From positions 1,404,501 through 1,468,500 of the forward strand of contig NZ_JADQTN010000001.1 in the NCBI RefSeq assembly GCF_017812015.1: a DNA stretch of 64,000 nt. The letters are read 5' to 3'. The notes beneath the pieces are model-generated. The model saw only the letters and a list, made by a program, of their open reading frames with translations, searched no databases and was not told the origin of the DNA. How positions within the stretch are numbered: the first letter of the stretch is position 1; each line of letters opens with the position of its first letter. The DNA comes from Pontixanthobacter sp. CEM42 (lineage in GTDB: Bacteria > Pseudomonadota > Alphaproteobacteria > Sphingomonadales > Sphingomonadaceae). Positions 1 to 8,506 of the stretch are shown here, piece after piece. A program made the position numbers and the translations under genes.

Positions 1-189
1 GAAGTGCGCGACTTTGCAGAAGTTTTTGCTTGGGCAGGCATCTCCACCTTCCCCAACCTGCCCAGCACAGTGCTGCCCATTGGCGAAAGTGGTGGGCTCC
101 CCACAGGCATGCAGGTCATCGGTCGGCGCTGGTCGGACCTCGATTGCATTGCTATCGCGCGCGAAATGGGTGCGATCCTGCACCATTAG
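1..189 (+). CDS. Amidase, C-terminal fragment
   Basis: This reading frame is open from the first base and stops at 187-189, so only the last 62 residues of the gene are inside the window. The segment LPSTVLPIG followed by GLPTGMQVIG and a short helix is the usual end of amidase-signature hydrolases (GatA-like and related amidases), where it forms part of the substrate pocket wall. The catalytic Ser-Ser-Lys triad lies upstream, outside the window, so the substrate cannot be judged. The next gene starts 19 bases downstream on the same strand. Confidence 0.8.
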   Translation, partial: EVRDFAEVFAWAGISTFPNLPSTVLPIGESGGLPTGMQVIGRRWSDLDCIAIAREMGAILHH

Positions 190-208
190 GATTCGTCGGA
201 CATTCGGC

Positions 209-916
209 ATGGCAAAACCACAATGGATGAAACGCTTCGCGAAGTGGCATATTTGGCTGGGATGGCTTGTCGCTGTGCCTCTGCTAATGTGGACGGTTTC
301 AGGCCTGCTGATGGTCTCGCGCCCGATTGAGGAAGTGCGCGGCAACCATCTGCGCCAGCCAGTGCAAGAGCAAGCTCTTCCGCCGGATACCAACATTGCG
401 ATTGCGCTACCCGAAGACGGCACGCGGCCGGTAAAATCGGTCAGCACCGCAATGCAAGGTAGCGTCGCGATCACAACAATCACTTATATGGATGGCACAG
501 TCGAGCGTTTCAGCGCTGAAGGCGTTAAACTCCCCAAAACAGGCGAAGTGGCTGCCAGAGCGATTATCGCTGAAAGGATCGTGGGCGGCGATAAAGTAGC
601 CAGCTCAACCTTCTTCGCGGCGGAGGACGTGCCGATTGATTTCCGCAGACCGATGAACGTCTGGCAAGTGGTTCTTGAAGACGGCACCAATGTCTATGTC
701 AGTCAGGACACCGGAGAGATCGCAGCCGTTCGCACGCGCTTTTGGCGGGTCTTCGACTTTATGTGGGGCCTGCATATCATGGATTTGGAGACGCGCGCGA
801 AGACGCATCACCCGATCTTGGTATTCTTCGCTGCCCTCGCCGCGATCACCGTGACATTCGGATCGATCCTGATGTTCCGCCGCCGCAAGAAAAAAGTCCG
901 CGCCAATGCCGGTTGA
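209..916 (+). CDS. PepSY domain-containing membrane protein
   Basis: 235 residues. The frame is open further upstream, but that part overlaps the amidase end. The ATG at 209 gives MAKPQWMKRF followed at once by a membrane segment (about residues 13-36), as is usual in PepSY transmembrane proteins. A periplasmic PepSY-like region (about 40-190) contains TNVYVSQDTGEI and the aromatic stretch FWRVFDFMWGLHIMD. A second membrane helix (about 200-222) and a basic RRRKKK tail end the protein. Members of this family are often linked to iron uptake or membrane redox functions, but nothing here fixes a role. Its end overlaps the next gene by 11 bases, suggesting co-translation. Confidence 0.75.
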   Translation: MAKPQWMKRFAKWHIWLGWLVAVPLLMWTVSGLLMVSRPIEEVRGNHLRQPVQEQALPPDTNIAIALPEDGTRPVKSVSTAMQGSVAITTITYMDGTVERFSAEGVKLPKTGEVAARAIIAERIVGGDKVASSTFFAAEDVPIDFRRPMNVWQVVLEDGTNVYVSQDTGEIAAVRTRFWRVFDFMWGLHIMDLETRAKTHHPILVFFAALAAITVTFGSILMFRRRKKKVRANAG

Positions 917-1553
917 TACCGCGATCCTGACACCCGTGCTCGATATATTGGACTTGCTCGGGGTGGCCGTCTTTGCGCTTTCGGGTGCTTTGCTCGCAGC
1001 CAAAGAGCGACAGACCTTTGTAACCATGGCGTTCTTCGCGCTGGTCACTGGAGTTGGCGGAGGCACGATCCGCGACTTGCTGATCGATGCACCGGTTTTC
1101 TGGGTCGCCGACGCGTGGGTCGCCGCGATTTGTTTGGGTATAGCGGTACTCACGTGGTTCACCCCCACCCGCTGGTGGGATGGCAAACTGCTGGATTACG
1201 CTGATGGATTGGGTTTGACCGCCTACGCGGTACTCGGCGCATCTAAAGCGATGACATACGGCATTCCGCCCGTTCCAGCGGTTTTGATGGGCATCATCAC
1301 GGGCTGTGTGGGCGGGATTATTCGTGACGTCGTAGCGGGCCGTCCGTCGATCATCATGCGACCCGAACTCTATGTGACAGCCGCAGCCTTGTCCGCCAGC
1401 CTGTGTGTAGCCGGGACGATGCTGCAGCTACCCAACTATATCGTTTGGACGGTCGCGACCGCTGCGGGCTATGCCTTGCGCAGCGGTGCAATCCGGTGGA
1501 ATTTGGCGTTACCCTCCTACCGAAGCGGTAAAGTGGGCATTGGCGAGAACTAA
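906..1553 (+). CDS. TRIC/YicG-type cation channel family membrane protein
   Basis: 215 residues, strongly hydrophobic with about seven membrane segments. The duplicated motif expected of the TRIC/UPF0126 family is visible: GVGGGTIRDLL in the first half and GCVGGIIRDVV in the second, each after a helix. Prokaryotic TRIC proteins form homotrimeric monovalent-cation channels in the inner membrane. The ATG at 906 lies inside the end of the PepSY gene, so the two are probably translationally coupled. The C-terminal tail is short and polar. The family call is firm; the physiological substrate in this organism is unknown. Confidence 0.85.
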   Translation: MPVDTAILTPVLDILDLLGVAVFALSGALLAAKERQTFVTMAFFALVTGVGGGTIRDLLIDAPVFWVADAWVAAICLGIAVLTWFTPTRWWDGKLLDYADGLGLTAYAVLGASKAMTYGIPPVPAVLMGIITGCVGGIIRDVVAGRPSIIMRPELYVTAAALSASLCVAGTMLQLPNYIVWTVATAAGYALRSGAIRWNLALPSYRSGKVGIGEN

Positions 1554-1559
1554 GAGTTT

Positions 1560-2282
1560 TCAGCCGCCTAGGCGCGTATCCTCATACCCTTCTTCACCGG
1601 GAAGCGGACCACCAGGATAGGCAGGCTGCGGACCAGTCGATTCCAGATCAACTTGTGCGGATTGTGCGTCAACACGGTCCCATGCTGCGGAATAACGCGC
1701 ATCGCTATATTGGCGATCTTGGGCTGGACCAGTTGGGGCATAGGCGGCTTGGCCACCATATGAGATACCATCGATCCGGCCATTATTACCAATGCTGCAA
1801 GTGAATGCGGTGCCATTGAAAAGCGTACCCGCGACATTCCATCCTGCACCTGTGCGACTAACGGAATCGACGCCTTCAACACGGATATCCCGCTCGATTT
1901 CACGCAGACACATATTCACTGCGCGGTCGATCCCCTCGCCTCCACCAGAACGGCGTACACGTGTCCGTTCGTCGTAGCGCGGCGTGCTGACACGCTGGCG
2001 GCGATCCTTCTTGCTCGAAACGGCACTAGCAATCGCGGCGATACCGCCGATCACCAGAACGCCGGTCAGGACGTCGCCTGCATCAATACCACGATGATGG
2101 CGGCGGTAGCGATAACCGCGGTAACGCTCCGCAATTTCGTCACCCGACTCCCAATTGTGTGCGGCAGGAACGGAGCTTGGCGGAGCAAGTTCTGGCAATT
2201 CCGCTGCGGCGACGGGTGTTACTGCCATGGAAAGCGCTGCGGCCAAGCCGCTGGCGGAGGAAAGTGCTTTTAATCGGGTCAT
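1560..2282 (-). CDS. Secreted protein with glycine-rich DAGDV segment, paralogue of next gene
   Basis: 240 residues with a signal peptide (residues 1-27, ending VAAAE). A short hydrophobic Gly/Ala-rich segment follows at about 68-90 (DAGDVLTGVLVIGGIAAI) with a basic SSKKDRRQR stop-transfer-like stretch. The C-terminal half holds RAVNMCLREIERD, GWNVAGTL and FTCSIGNNG, which match RAVERCIRAAERD, GWRVKGR and FTCTISRG in the neighbouring minus-strand gene, so the two are diverged tandem duplicates. The two conserved cysteines could form a disulfide in the periplasm. A GGGGG purine run 10-14 bases before the ATG is the likely ribosome-binding site. No function is recognised. Confidence 0.7.
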   Translation of the reverse strand: MTRLKALSSASGLAAALSMAVTPVAAAELPELAPPSSVPAAHNWESGDEIAERYRGYRYRRHHRGIDAGDVLTGVLVIGGIAAIASAVSSKKDRRQRVSTPRYDERTRVRRSGGGEGIDRAVNMCLREIERDIRVEGVDSVSRTGAGWNVAGTLFNGTAFTCSIGNNGRIDGISYGGQAAYAPTGPAQDRQYSDARYSAAWDRVDAQSAQVDLESTGPQPAYPGGPLPGEEGYEDTRLGG

Positions 2283-2339
2283 ATTAGGTGCCCCCTAAGG
2301 TTGTGGCGGATCGAAGCCGCCAGATTGCTGATATGACTA

Positions 2340-2371
2340 GGCGGTCCAGGCTTGCTTGAGCCTGAACCGCC
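2340..2371 (-). terminator. Strong hairpin between two paralogues, terminator without T-tract
   Basis: GGCGGT at 2340-2345 pairs with ACCGCC at 2366-2371, and inside it CAGGCT (2347-2352) pairs with AGCCTG (2359-2364), with one unpaired base between the two stems on each side. It lies about 50 bases past the stop of the upstream minus-strand gene and before the next gene. No T-run follows, so it may be a Rho-dependent end, an mRNA 3' stabiliser, or a processing site rather than a classic intrinsic terminator. Confidence 0.4.
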
Positions 2372-2420
2372 CGTCGGTGGGAGGAGTGTTGGTATCAACG
2401 CCACTGTTCAACGCTGGGGA

Positions 2421-2957
2421 TCAACGGAGACCGCGAACGCCTTTGAAGTCGACATAGGCCCCCTGACCGCGTGAGATGGTGCAAGTGAACTTACCCCGAT
2501 CCTGATTGTAACCGCGATGGTTGTAATTGTAGCCACGGTCATAGCGGTTGTTGTAGCCGCGATTACCGTAACCGCGTTGTCCTTCAACAACGATGCGGCC
2601 CTTCACGCGCCAGCCATAGCGAGTCCGGTCAACGTCGCGGATTTGCGTTACGTCGGCGAAGCGGTAACCGCCACGGCGGGCATCACGTTCGGCAGCGCGG
2701 ATGCAGCGTTCAACTGCGCGTTCACCATTACCGCGGCGGCCATCATAGCGGTGGTCATAACGATCACCACGATACCGATCCTTCTTGCCTGAGGACAGGA
2801 TAGCGGCGATCCCGCCAAGGATCACAGCGCCGGCAATAACATCACCTGCGTCGATCTTGTCATGCCCACGATCACGGGCAAAGGCCGGTGCGGCGGAAGT
2901 CATTGCCATCGCGCCTGCGGCGACAGTTCCGACTAGGGCTTTGGAAATGCTCTTCAT
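2421..2957 (-). CDS. Secreted Tyr/Asn/Gly/Arg-rich protein, paralogue of preceding gene
   Basis: 178 residues from the ATG at 2957. AAGGAA lies 7-8 bases upstream of this start; an ATG three bases earlier is equally possible. A signal peptide runs to APAFA. It is followed by KIDAGDVIAGAVILGGIAAI, a Gly/Ala hydrophobic segment that could sit in a membrane, and then a charged region. The middle has the low-complexity run YGNRGYNNRYDRGYNYN. Two cysteines (in VERCIRA and FTCTIS) are shared with the paralogue at 1560-2282. The RGY/NRY repeats look like a flexible or surface-interacting linker. Exported; function unknown. Confidence 0.7.
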   Translation of the reverse strand: MKSISKALVGTVAAGAMAMTSAAPAFARDRGHDKIDAGDVIAGAVILGGIAAILSSGKKDRYRGDRYDHRYDGRRGNGERAVERCIRAAERDARRGGYRFADVTQIRDVDRTRYGWRVKGRIVVEGQRGYGNRGYNNRYDRGYNYNHRGYNQDRGKFTCTISRGQGAYVDFKGVRGLR

Positions 2958-3206
2958 CATTAGTTCCTTCATGATGCCGGGGCGGGTCTGCCTCGACTTC
3001 ACAAATGGTATAGATGATTCGCTTTGAGCCGGTCCTGAATTGGCTTTGCAGCCTTTGTTCAGAAAAGTATCTATTTTTATGAACGGTCAGTTTCATGCAG
3101 TATATTCTTCGAGCTAGCCACATCGTAATATCACCCTGCACATGAGGGTAAAGTGAATAGCCTCATCGGCCGTTGACCCGTTCGCCAATCCGGCAATCGA
3201 GCCTGA

Positions 3207-4595
3207 TCAATCGTCGAGCGCCGCCAACACATCACGCGCGAACGCAGCAATATCGAAGCGCTTACCAACCGGATCCTCGCCGCGACGGACGATCACGATG
3301 TTACGGCTCGGCACAATGACAATATGCTGGCCGCGATTACCCAATGCGGCGAAGGTATCTGTCGGCACACCCTCCGACTGGTTCATCAACCAGAAGCCAG
3401 CGCCATAGCCAAACGGGCGACCTTCCGGCTGCGGTCCGGATGGACTCGACACATATTCGGTCCAGTTTTCCGGCAGCAATTGTTCGCCATTCCACATGCC
3501 GTTGTTGAGGTAGAGATGACCCAAAGCGGCCAAATCGGGCGCTGTCGACCAGACCTGGCTCGATAACACATAGTCGCCGCGAATATCGGTCTCTGCAACG
3601 GTGTTATGCATACCCAACTTCGCAAACAGTTCCGATGTCGGATAATACAGCATGTAATTGTCGACCGCCTGAATCGCCATCAGCGTGTCGTTGTTCGCGT
3701 AGCGGAACACCGTTCCCGGCTTATGGACCAGCGGCCAATTGGCGGCTTGCTCGTCAACCGTCGCACCGCCCCAATAGAGCGGATCGGTGCGATTGCCCGG
3801 TGTGTCGGTATAGCGCCCCGAAGCCATCCGCAGTGCATGGTCGATTGTGATCGCGTTGCGCGGGTCAGCCTGACCGCCCTGCCGCCAATAATTCAGATTG
3901 ATGGGATCATTCACATCGTATTCGCCCGAATGGACAGCAGCACCGACAAAGGTAGCGGCGATACTTTTGGCGACAGACCATGTCCGTTGCGGCGTATTCG
4001 CGTCGAAACCCGCTTTGTAGCTCTCGGTCTGGGAAACCACCTCGCCATCCTCGACCTGGCGGACTAGAACTGCGGTAGTGCGCGTCCCCTCACCGTATTT
4101 TTCGGCAAGCGCGTCAGCGAAAACTGAATTCAAAGCGGCATCCGCTGCCGCCGCATCGTTGGGCGCTATATCAGGACGTGGCGGCATCGGAATGGGGCGC
4201 TCGGGTTCACCCCAATTCTCTGGCGCTCCGATAGGCAATACAGAGCATCCGCTTTCGGCAAAATATACCGCAACCCGCGCAGGCATATCATCCGCCCAAT
4301 TCACCGCGACATGTGCAATCTGTCCGCTCGGACGGCGGACGATGTCATAAGGCAAGTCCTGCACGATATCATTGAGCGGTGCCTGAATGCCGGTCAGTTC
4401 CCACTGATGGACGCTCTCCGGTGTGCGCATTGCGCCATTACGCTCGGCATTACCGATGGCGCTGCACAAGAACAAAGCCTTGTAACCTGCCGCCAAAGCG
4501 CGGTCATACCGCGCATCGTGCTGTTCCTGAGCGGACTGCGCGGAAACTGCAGCAGGTGTGGCGACTAGGGCGGCGGCGAGAGCGAGTTTTTTCAT
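3207..4595 (-). CDS. Serine hydrolase, beta-lactamase/class C-like family
   Basis: 462 residues with a signal peptide ending AVSA at residue 19. The catalytic SxxK motif is Ser207-Val-Ala-Lys210 (TWSVAKS) and the YxN motif is Tyr299-Ala-Asn301 (FRYANND). A GYGAGFWL stretch and the late NRGQHIVIVP strand fit the usual fold, with GQH replacing the KTG triad as in 6-aminohexanoate-dimer-hydrolase/esterase relatives. A roughly 150-residue N-terminal extension precedes the hydrolase domain. Likely a periplasmic esterase or amidase; a true beta-lactamase is unlikely. It starts 24 bases after the reductase gene upstream and is probably the last gene of that operon. Confidence 0.8.
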   Translation of the reverse strand: MKKLALAAALVATPAAVSAQSAQEQHDARYDRALAAGYKALFLCSAIGNAERNGAMRTPESVHQWELTGIQAPLNDIVQDLPYDIVRRPSGQIAHVAVNWADDMPARVAVYFAESGCSVLPIGAPENWGEPERPIPMPPRPDIAPNDAAAADAALNSVFADALAEKYGEGTRTTAVLVRQVEDGEVVSQTESYKAGFDANTPQRTWSVAKSIAATFVGAAVHSGEYDVNDPINLNYWRQGGQADPRNAITIDHALRMASGRYTDTPGNRTDPLYWGGATVDEQAANWPLVHKPGTVFRYANNDTLMAIQAVDNYMLYYPTSELFAKLGMHNTVAETDIRGDYVLSSQVWSTAPDLAALGHLYLNNGMWNGEQLLPENWTEYVSSPSGPQPEGRPFGYGAGFWLMNQSEGVPTDTFAALGNRGQHIVIVPSRNIVIVRRGEDPVGKRFDIAAFARDVLAALDD

Positions 4596-4619
4596 GCGCG
4601 CAGGTGTTGCGCGAACTGG

Positions 4620-5780
4620 CTACTGAGTCAAAGGGGAAAAGTGTTCTACGTCGCCCTGCATTGGCTGCTCATAGAATTCCACTTTGATGCCAAGTTCGGC
4701 AAACAAGTCCTCGAACTCTGCCAGATGCAATATCCCAGAACAGGCCCGCGCGCCGGGAGCAGGGATGTCGCCATCGCGAAACCGGCGGATCAGGGCGACT
4801 ACCGCCAAGATCGGGACATTGGGGCCGCGGTTCGCACTCGCATGCAGAACGGCTTGTTTGCGCATTCTTCGTCCTTCTACAGCGCTACCTTCCACCTGCA
4901 CGGTCATCGCCCCGCGATCGCTGCCAAACGCCAGCAAGCGTTGTGCGATCCACAGCATGGCGGCAGAGAACGGCCGCAGGCTTGGGAGCAGATTATACCG
5001 CACCAATTGCGACAGCCCAGCAAGACCGAGATGCAGTAAGCCAAGCTCCAAGCCTGCAAAGAATTCAGCAGATCGTGTCGGGCTGTATCGGCTTACCAGC
5101 AGGTCCTGCTCGGGTGTGTCACAGATACTGGCCCAGCGCTTGCCGACACCAGGAATATCTTCGCGGTGAGTTTGCCCCCATCCGCGCATTGTCTTCCAGC
5201 CACCATCGCGGAACACGCGAACAGGCTTTCCGACATAGGACAGGATCGCCTCCACGACGGACCGTCCGCGCGGCGCACGATTGCCCGGGTAGATGCCGAT
5301 GCGAATGGCCTCGACCTCGCGCCAGCCCTCTACCATGCGGTCAATCATCGCATGCGACAGCGCGGGAATAGAGCTTGCGCCTGTTATCAGCGGCACACCC
5401 GCTTCTTTCGCCGCGTGGTCGAAACGGGGAAACTCCGCCACAAACTCGCGCCCGTCGGCAAGGTCGATGTAAGCCACACCAGCAGCGAGTGCTGCCTCAA
5501 TGACATTGCCATGCGAAGCCTGAAATGGCCCGGCAGCATCCACGACGACATCAAACGGCGCGAGCTCGGCCGCGCTCAATGTGTCACGATCCAGCAGAAC
5601 GTACTGAGCGGGATTCTCAAGCTCAGCGACCGCTTTTTTCAATGCATCCTCACTGCGCCCCGCAAGAGTTAGCGCAACACCGGACTCGCGCACGGCAATC
5701 TTGGCCAAACGGCTGCCAAACACACCGCTACCGCCGATGATAAGTGCTTTCAGAGGCACTCCATATCCGGGATCAGGCAT
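4620..5780 (-). CDS. Saccharopine dehydrogenase-like NAD(P)-binding reductase
   Basis: 386 residues from the ATG at 5780, which overlaps the end of the DUF4166 gene by 8 bases. The N-terminus has the Rossmann signature LKALIIGGSGVFGSRLA with AGRSEDALKKA after it, typical of the saccharopine dehydrogenase NADP-binding domain. DVVVDAAGPF and ASSIPALSHAMID are further family blocks. Members lacking a lysine-pathway context are often reductases acting on lipids or polyketide-like substrates. The partner DUF4166 gene is the best clue: the two often occur together or fused. Lysine biosynthesis is unlikely here because no lys genes are nearby. Confidence 0.8.
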   Translation of the reverse strand: MPDPGYGVPLKALIIGGSGVFGSRLAKIAVRESGVALTLAGRSEDALKKAVAELENPAQYVLLDRDTLSAAELAPFDVVVDAAGPFQASHGNVIEAALAAGVAYIDLADGREFVAEFPRFDHAAKEAGVPLITGASSIPALSHAMIDRMVEGWREVEAIRIGIYPGNRAPRGRSVVEAILSYVGKPVRVFRDGGWKTMRGWGQTHREDIPGVGKRWASICDTPEQDLLVSRYSPTRSAEFFAGLELGLLHLGLAGLSQLVRYNLLPSLRPFSAAMLWIAQRLLAFGSDRGAMTVQVEGSAVEGRRMRKQAVLHASANRGPNVPILAVVALIRRFRDGDIPAPGARACSGILHLAEFEDLFAELGIKVEFYEQPMQGDVEHFSPLTQ

Positions 5781-6432
5781 CGCAAAACTCCGCATGTTGG
5801 TGGACCAGCTCGCCAAAGAGGGGGTGCGCCAGATCAAGATCGAAAGCGAACCGCCCTTCCCCCAGATCACGATGAGTTACAGTGGTTATACCGGGGCCGA
5901 ACCAATGCGGTATGCGGAAACGCTTGCCGAGAAGGCTCACGAAATAGTGATCGCTGCGAAATACCAAACCATGTGCATCCGCCTCGACGCGCAGAGCCAT
6001 GCCAAGCCGGTTGCCCAGATACTCCTCCAGCCCGGTGCTGCCGGCAAACCGTTTGGCGCTATGGATGACCTGCGGGAAACCGCGCTCCCGGCCATAGATG
6101 CGGGTCCAGCACTGGCCGCCACTCTCGCGATCCTCGCTGACCACCACAACTGCCGGGACGCCTGCGTCGCGGTGGAGCGGCAGCGGTGCACCGACCACGC
6201 GGCAGAGCTGCGCGAATAGCCAGCCCAGGCGCGAATGGCGGGTTTCGATGACAGTGCCTCGATAATTGACTAGTGCGCCGTCAGCCAAGCGCTTGCTGAA
6301 GCGCCGTTGCACCGCGTAGGGCAGAAGCGCCCAGTTGCTCTCTCCGATCAGTTGGCGAAAGCGGAAATCGTAAAGCGATGCCTTCTGGCTTGGCTCTATT
6401 CCGCGAACTTGTTCTTCTCTTACCGCCAACAT
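5773..6432 (-). CDS. DUF4166 domain-containing protein
   Basis: 219 residues. AAGGAG lies 7 bases upstream of the ATG, giving a clear start. The sequence LYDFRFRQLIGESNWALLP at the N-terminus, RYRGTV-like YRGTVIETRHS, GGQCWTRIYGRERGF and HWFGPGITTVTH match the DUF4166 pattern. No catalytic motif is evident. It lies between a GbsR-type regulator (24-base gap) and a saccharopine-dehydrogenase-like reductase (8-base overlap), so the trio is almost certainly one transcription unit. The conserved pairing suggests the DUF4166 protein helps the reductase with its substrate; this is inference. Confidence 0.75.
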   Translation of the reverse strand: MLAVREEQVRGIEPSQKASLYDFRFRQLIGESNWALLPYAVQRRFSKRLADGALVNYRGTVIETRHSRLGWLFAQLCRVVGAPLPLHRDAGVPAVVVVSEDRESGGQCWTRIYGRERGFPQVIHSAKRFAGSTGLEEYLGNRLGMALRVEADAHGLVFRSDHYFVSLLGKRFRIPHWFGPGITTVTHRDLGEGRFAFDLDLAHPLFGELVHQHAEFCDA

Positions 6433-6456
6433 CGTCCTGCTCCTTTTTCTGCAGGC

Positions 6457-7023
6457 CTATTTCTCTTTCGACTTGCTTCCCCAATTGATCAGCCGCGTTA
6501 TGCCGCTACCCATCCTGATCAGCGCCAATAGCGCTGGCTTGGGGACCTGCAGCATCTCATCATGCCAGCGCGACATCGTGGATACGAAGCCAAGCATACC
6601 TTCGAGCTTCTCCCGCGCCTGAGCACTTACCTGATCGTCCTGTTGCGCTTCGGCGAGGCATGATTTCAGCGCCTGTTCGGCAGGATCGATCTCACGCTCT
6701 TTCCGGCCTTGGGCGATGCGGGTTGCCATCTCCCAGATGTCCGCCTCTGCTGCGTAATGATCGCGGCGGTCGCCCAGAATGGGTACGCGGTGGATCAATC
6801 GCCAACCCAACAATTCGCGTAGGGAGTTCGATACGTTGGAGCGCGCCATCGACAGTTTCGCGGCGATATCCTCAGCGGTTTGCGGATCGTCAGAAATAAA
6901 CAGCAATGCGTGAATTTGCGCGACCGAGCGGTTCACGCCCCACTGATTGCCCAGATCGCCCCAGTGGAGCACGAACTTGGCAACCGAAGGCGATAAACGC
7001 GACTCGACATTGATTTCTGTCAT
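6457..7023 (-). CDS. GbsR/MarR-type winged-helix transcriptional regulator
   Basis: 188 residues from the ATG at 7023. An upstream in-frame start at 7071 would run through the promoter described below, so it is rejected. HWGDLGNQWGVNRSVAQIHAL is the characteristic GbsR N-terminus, followed by a winged helix (AEDIAAKLSMARSNVSNSLREL) and a helical C-terminus used for dimerisation. It heads the operon with the DUF4166, reductase and hydrolase genes. Because a near-consensus -10 lies 6 bases before the ATG, the transcript appears leaderless. A palindrome over the start codon suggests autorepression. Confidence 0.82.
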   Translation of the reverse strand: MTEINVESRLSPSVAKFVLHWGDLGNQWGVNRSVAQIHALLFISDDPQTAEDIAAKLSMARSNVSNSLRELLGWRLIHRVPILGDRRDHYAAEADIWEMATRIAQGRKEREIDPAEQALKSCLAEAQQDDQVSAQAREKLEGMLGFVSTMSRWHDEMLQVPKPALLALIRMGSGITRLINWGSKSKEK

Positions 7024-7058
7024 AACAGAAATATCCGATATAAACGGCTGAATGTCAA
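7013..7058 (-). promoter_or_regulatory. Leaderless promoter with palindromic operator
   Basis: On the minus strand a perfect -35 box TTGACA (7053-7058) is 17 bases from GATATT (7030-7035). The ATG of the regulator (7021-7023) begins 6 bases past the -10, where the transcription start should fall, so no leader remains for a ribosome-binding site. A perfect 8+8 bp inverted repeat, ATTTCTGT-N4-ACAGAAAT (7013-7032), covers the region between the -10 and codon 4. Binding of the encoded regulator there would block initiation. Promoter strength and protein binding are inferred. Confidence 0.6.
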
Positions 7059-7154
7059 TACTGCTCCGCATGGCAACGCTGCCGGTTCGCAGACTGGAAC
7101 TTCTGCGTCACAAATATTATACAGCCCTGTCCAACACTATCGGGGGAGAGTGTC

Positions 7155-7916
7155 ATGCGCCGAATTTTCCTACTTACCTCTGCCGCAGCCACAATTGCGA
7201 CACAGCAACCACCGGCAGAGCCATTGCAGGAAGAGGCAGCGGAGCAGCCAGCAGCACAACCTGCGCCACAAGCCATTGCTGAACCGTCAGAGAAATTCGA
7301 AGACGCCGTCGAGCGGATCGGCAAACTCTTTGAACAGGGCTTCGACGATCTTTCAGACGATGAGTCTGTAGCTCGCGATCTATTTCTTGAGGCGGCCACT
7401 AGTGCCGAAACGGTTCTTGCCGAGCATATGAACCTCGACGAAGAATCCAAACGCGACATGCATCTGCAAGCTGCAAACGGGTATTATTATGCAGCCGAAA
7501 AAGAGCATTGGATGGCTCTGGATGCGGACGATGGAAGCGCATTGACTGCGGCCAAAATCGATCATTTGCTTAAAGCGTTAGAACACCAGAAGATCGTCTT
7601 TGCGGAAGGCCAAGATGGATTGCTGGTCGCCGAATATCTGTTTGGCACCAACATGCTGGTGGAGCATGGTTTGGAAACCGACGACCCGCGAACCGAAGAA
7701 TGGTCGATTGCCAATGTCCACGCAGGACGCTTGCGGGTCGATGAGTCCAAGATGTTCGAACGCGACACGCATTATGGCGCGATGAGCGATTTGGCCGTCA
7801 CATTGATTGACCACGCGAAGATCACCGGCAATGTCGAAGCTCGGCAAGAAGCCGACAAACTGATCGCCGAAATCCCCGCAAGTGAACGCAGCTACGATCT
7901 TCGCGACAGGTTGTAA
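7155..7916 (+). CDS. Helical hypothetical protein, possibly exported
   Basis: 253 residues. The GGGGGAGAG purine tract 4 bases before the ATG fixes the start. The N-terminus MRRIFLLTSAAATIA resembles a short signal peptide, followed by a Glu/Pro/Ala/Gln-rich linker to about residue 40. The remainder is acidic and predicted helical, with runs such as DLFLEAATSAETVLAEHMNL, YYYAAEKEHWMAL and HLLKALEHQKIVF that look like degenerate helix-pair (TPR-like) repeats. It is divergent from the GbsR operon and convergent with rplQ. No family is recognised. Confidence 0.65.
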   Translation: MRRIFLLTSAAATIATQQPPAEPLQEEAAEQPAAQPAPQAIAEPSEKFEDAVERIGKLFEQGFDDLSDDESVARDLFLEAATSAETVLAEHMNLDEESKRDMHLQAANGYYYAAEKEHWMALDADDGSALTAAKIDHLLKALEHQKIVFAEGQDGLLVAEYLFGTNMLVEHGLETDDPRTEEWSIANVHAGRLRVDESKMFERDTHYGAMSDLAVTLIDHAKITGNVEARQEADKLIAEIPASERSYDLRDRL

Positions 7917-7942
7917 GGTCACTTGCCCTATCGTCACTAACG

Positions 7943-7972
7943 AAAAGGGCCGCAGGATCTCTCCCACGGCCC
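7943..7972 (-). terminator. Rho-independent terminator of the alpha operon
   Basis: On the minus strand GGGCCG (7967-7972) pairs with CGGCCC (7947-7952) across a 14-base loop and is followed by TTTT (7943-7946). It lies 26 bases past the stop of rplQ, the last gene of the rpsM-rpsK-rpoA-rplQ unit. The plus-strand orientation lacks a T-run, so it terminates only the ribosomal side. Confidence 0.75.
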
Positions 7973-7997
7973 ACTCGGTGACTGGTTGAAGTCGCTT

Positions 7998-8420
7998 TTA
8001 CGCGTCTTCGAATTCTTCGTCTTCGTTCATCGCTGGGCCGCTGTCTTGGCCCTTGGCGTCGACATCACGGTCGACGAGTTCGATGATTGCGAGCGGTGCA
8101 GCGTCGCTGCCGCGCAGGCCGGCCTTGATCACGCGGGTGTAACCACCATCACGGTCAGCATAGCGCTCTGCCAGAACGTCAAACAGCTTCTTCAACTGTG
8201 TTTCGTCGAGCAGACGCGATTGAGCCAGACGGCGGTTCGAAAGGCCGCCACGCTTTGCCAGCGTAATCAGCTTCTCGATGTAAGGACGCAGTTCTTTCGC
8301 CTTCGGCAAAGTTGTCTTGATCTGCTCGTGCTTGATCAGAGCAGCCGACATATTGCGGAAAAGAGCCTTACGGTGACCCGATTTACGGCTCAGCGTGCGC
8401 TGTGAAAGTCCGTGACGCAT
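7998..8420 (-). CDS. rplQ: 50S ribosomal protein L17
   Basis: 140 residues beginning [20 protein letters not shown], the diagnostic L17 N-terminus, with [20 protein letters not shown] in the core. L17 sits near the peptide exit tunnel of the large subunit. A roughly 20-residue acidic tail (NEDEEFEDA) extends past the bacterial core, as in other sphingomonads. AAGGAA precedes the ATG. It is the last gene of the alpha operon, 86 bases after rpoA, and is followed by a clear terminator. Confidence 0.97.
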   Translation of the reverse strand: MRHGLSQRTLSRKSGHRKALFRNMSAALIKHEQIKTTLPKAKELRPYIEKLITLAKRGGLSNRRLAQSRLLDETQLKKLFDVLAERYADRDGGYTRVIKAGLRGSDAAPLAIIELVDRDVDAKGQDSGPAMNEDEEFEDA

Positions 8421-8506
8421 TGGAATATTCCTTCAGTTCGTAAGGGGCCCGTATGAGGTAGCCCAGTGCTGGCGGCGCTTTGGGGTGCGCCGCCGATACC
8501 CTATTA

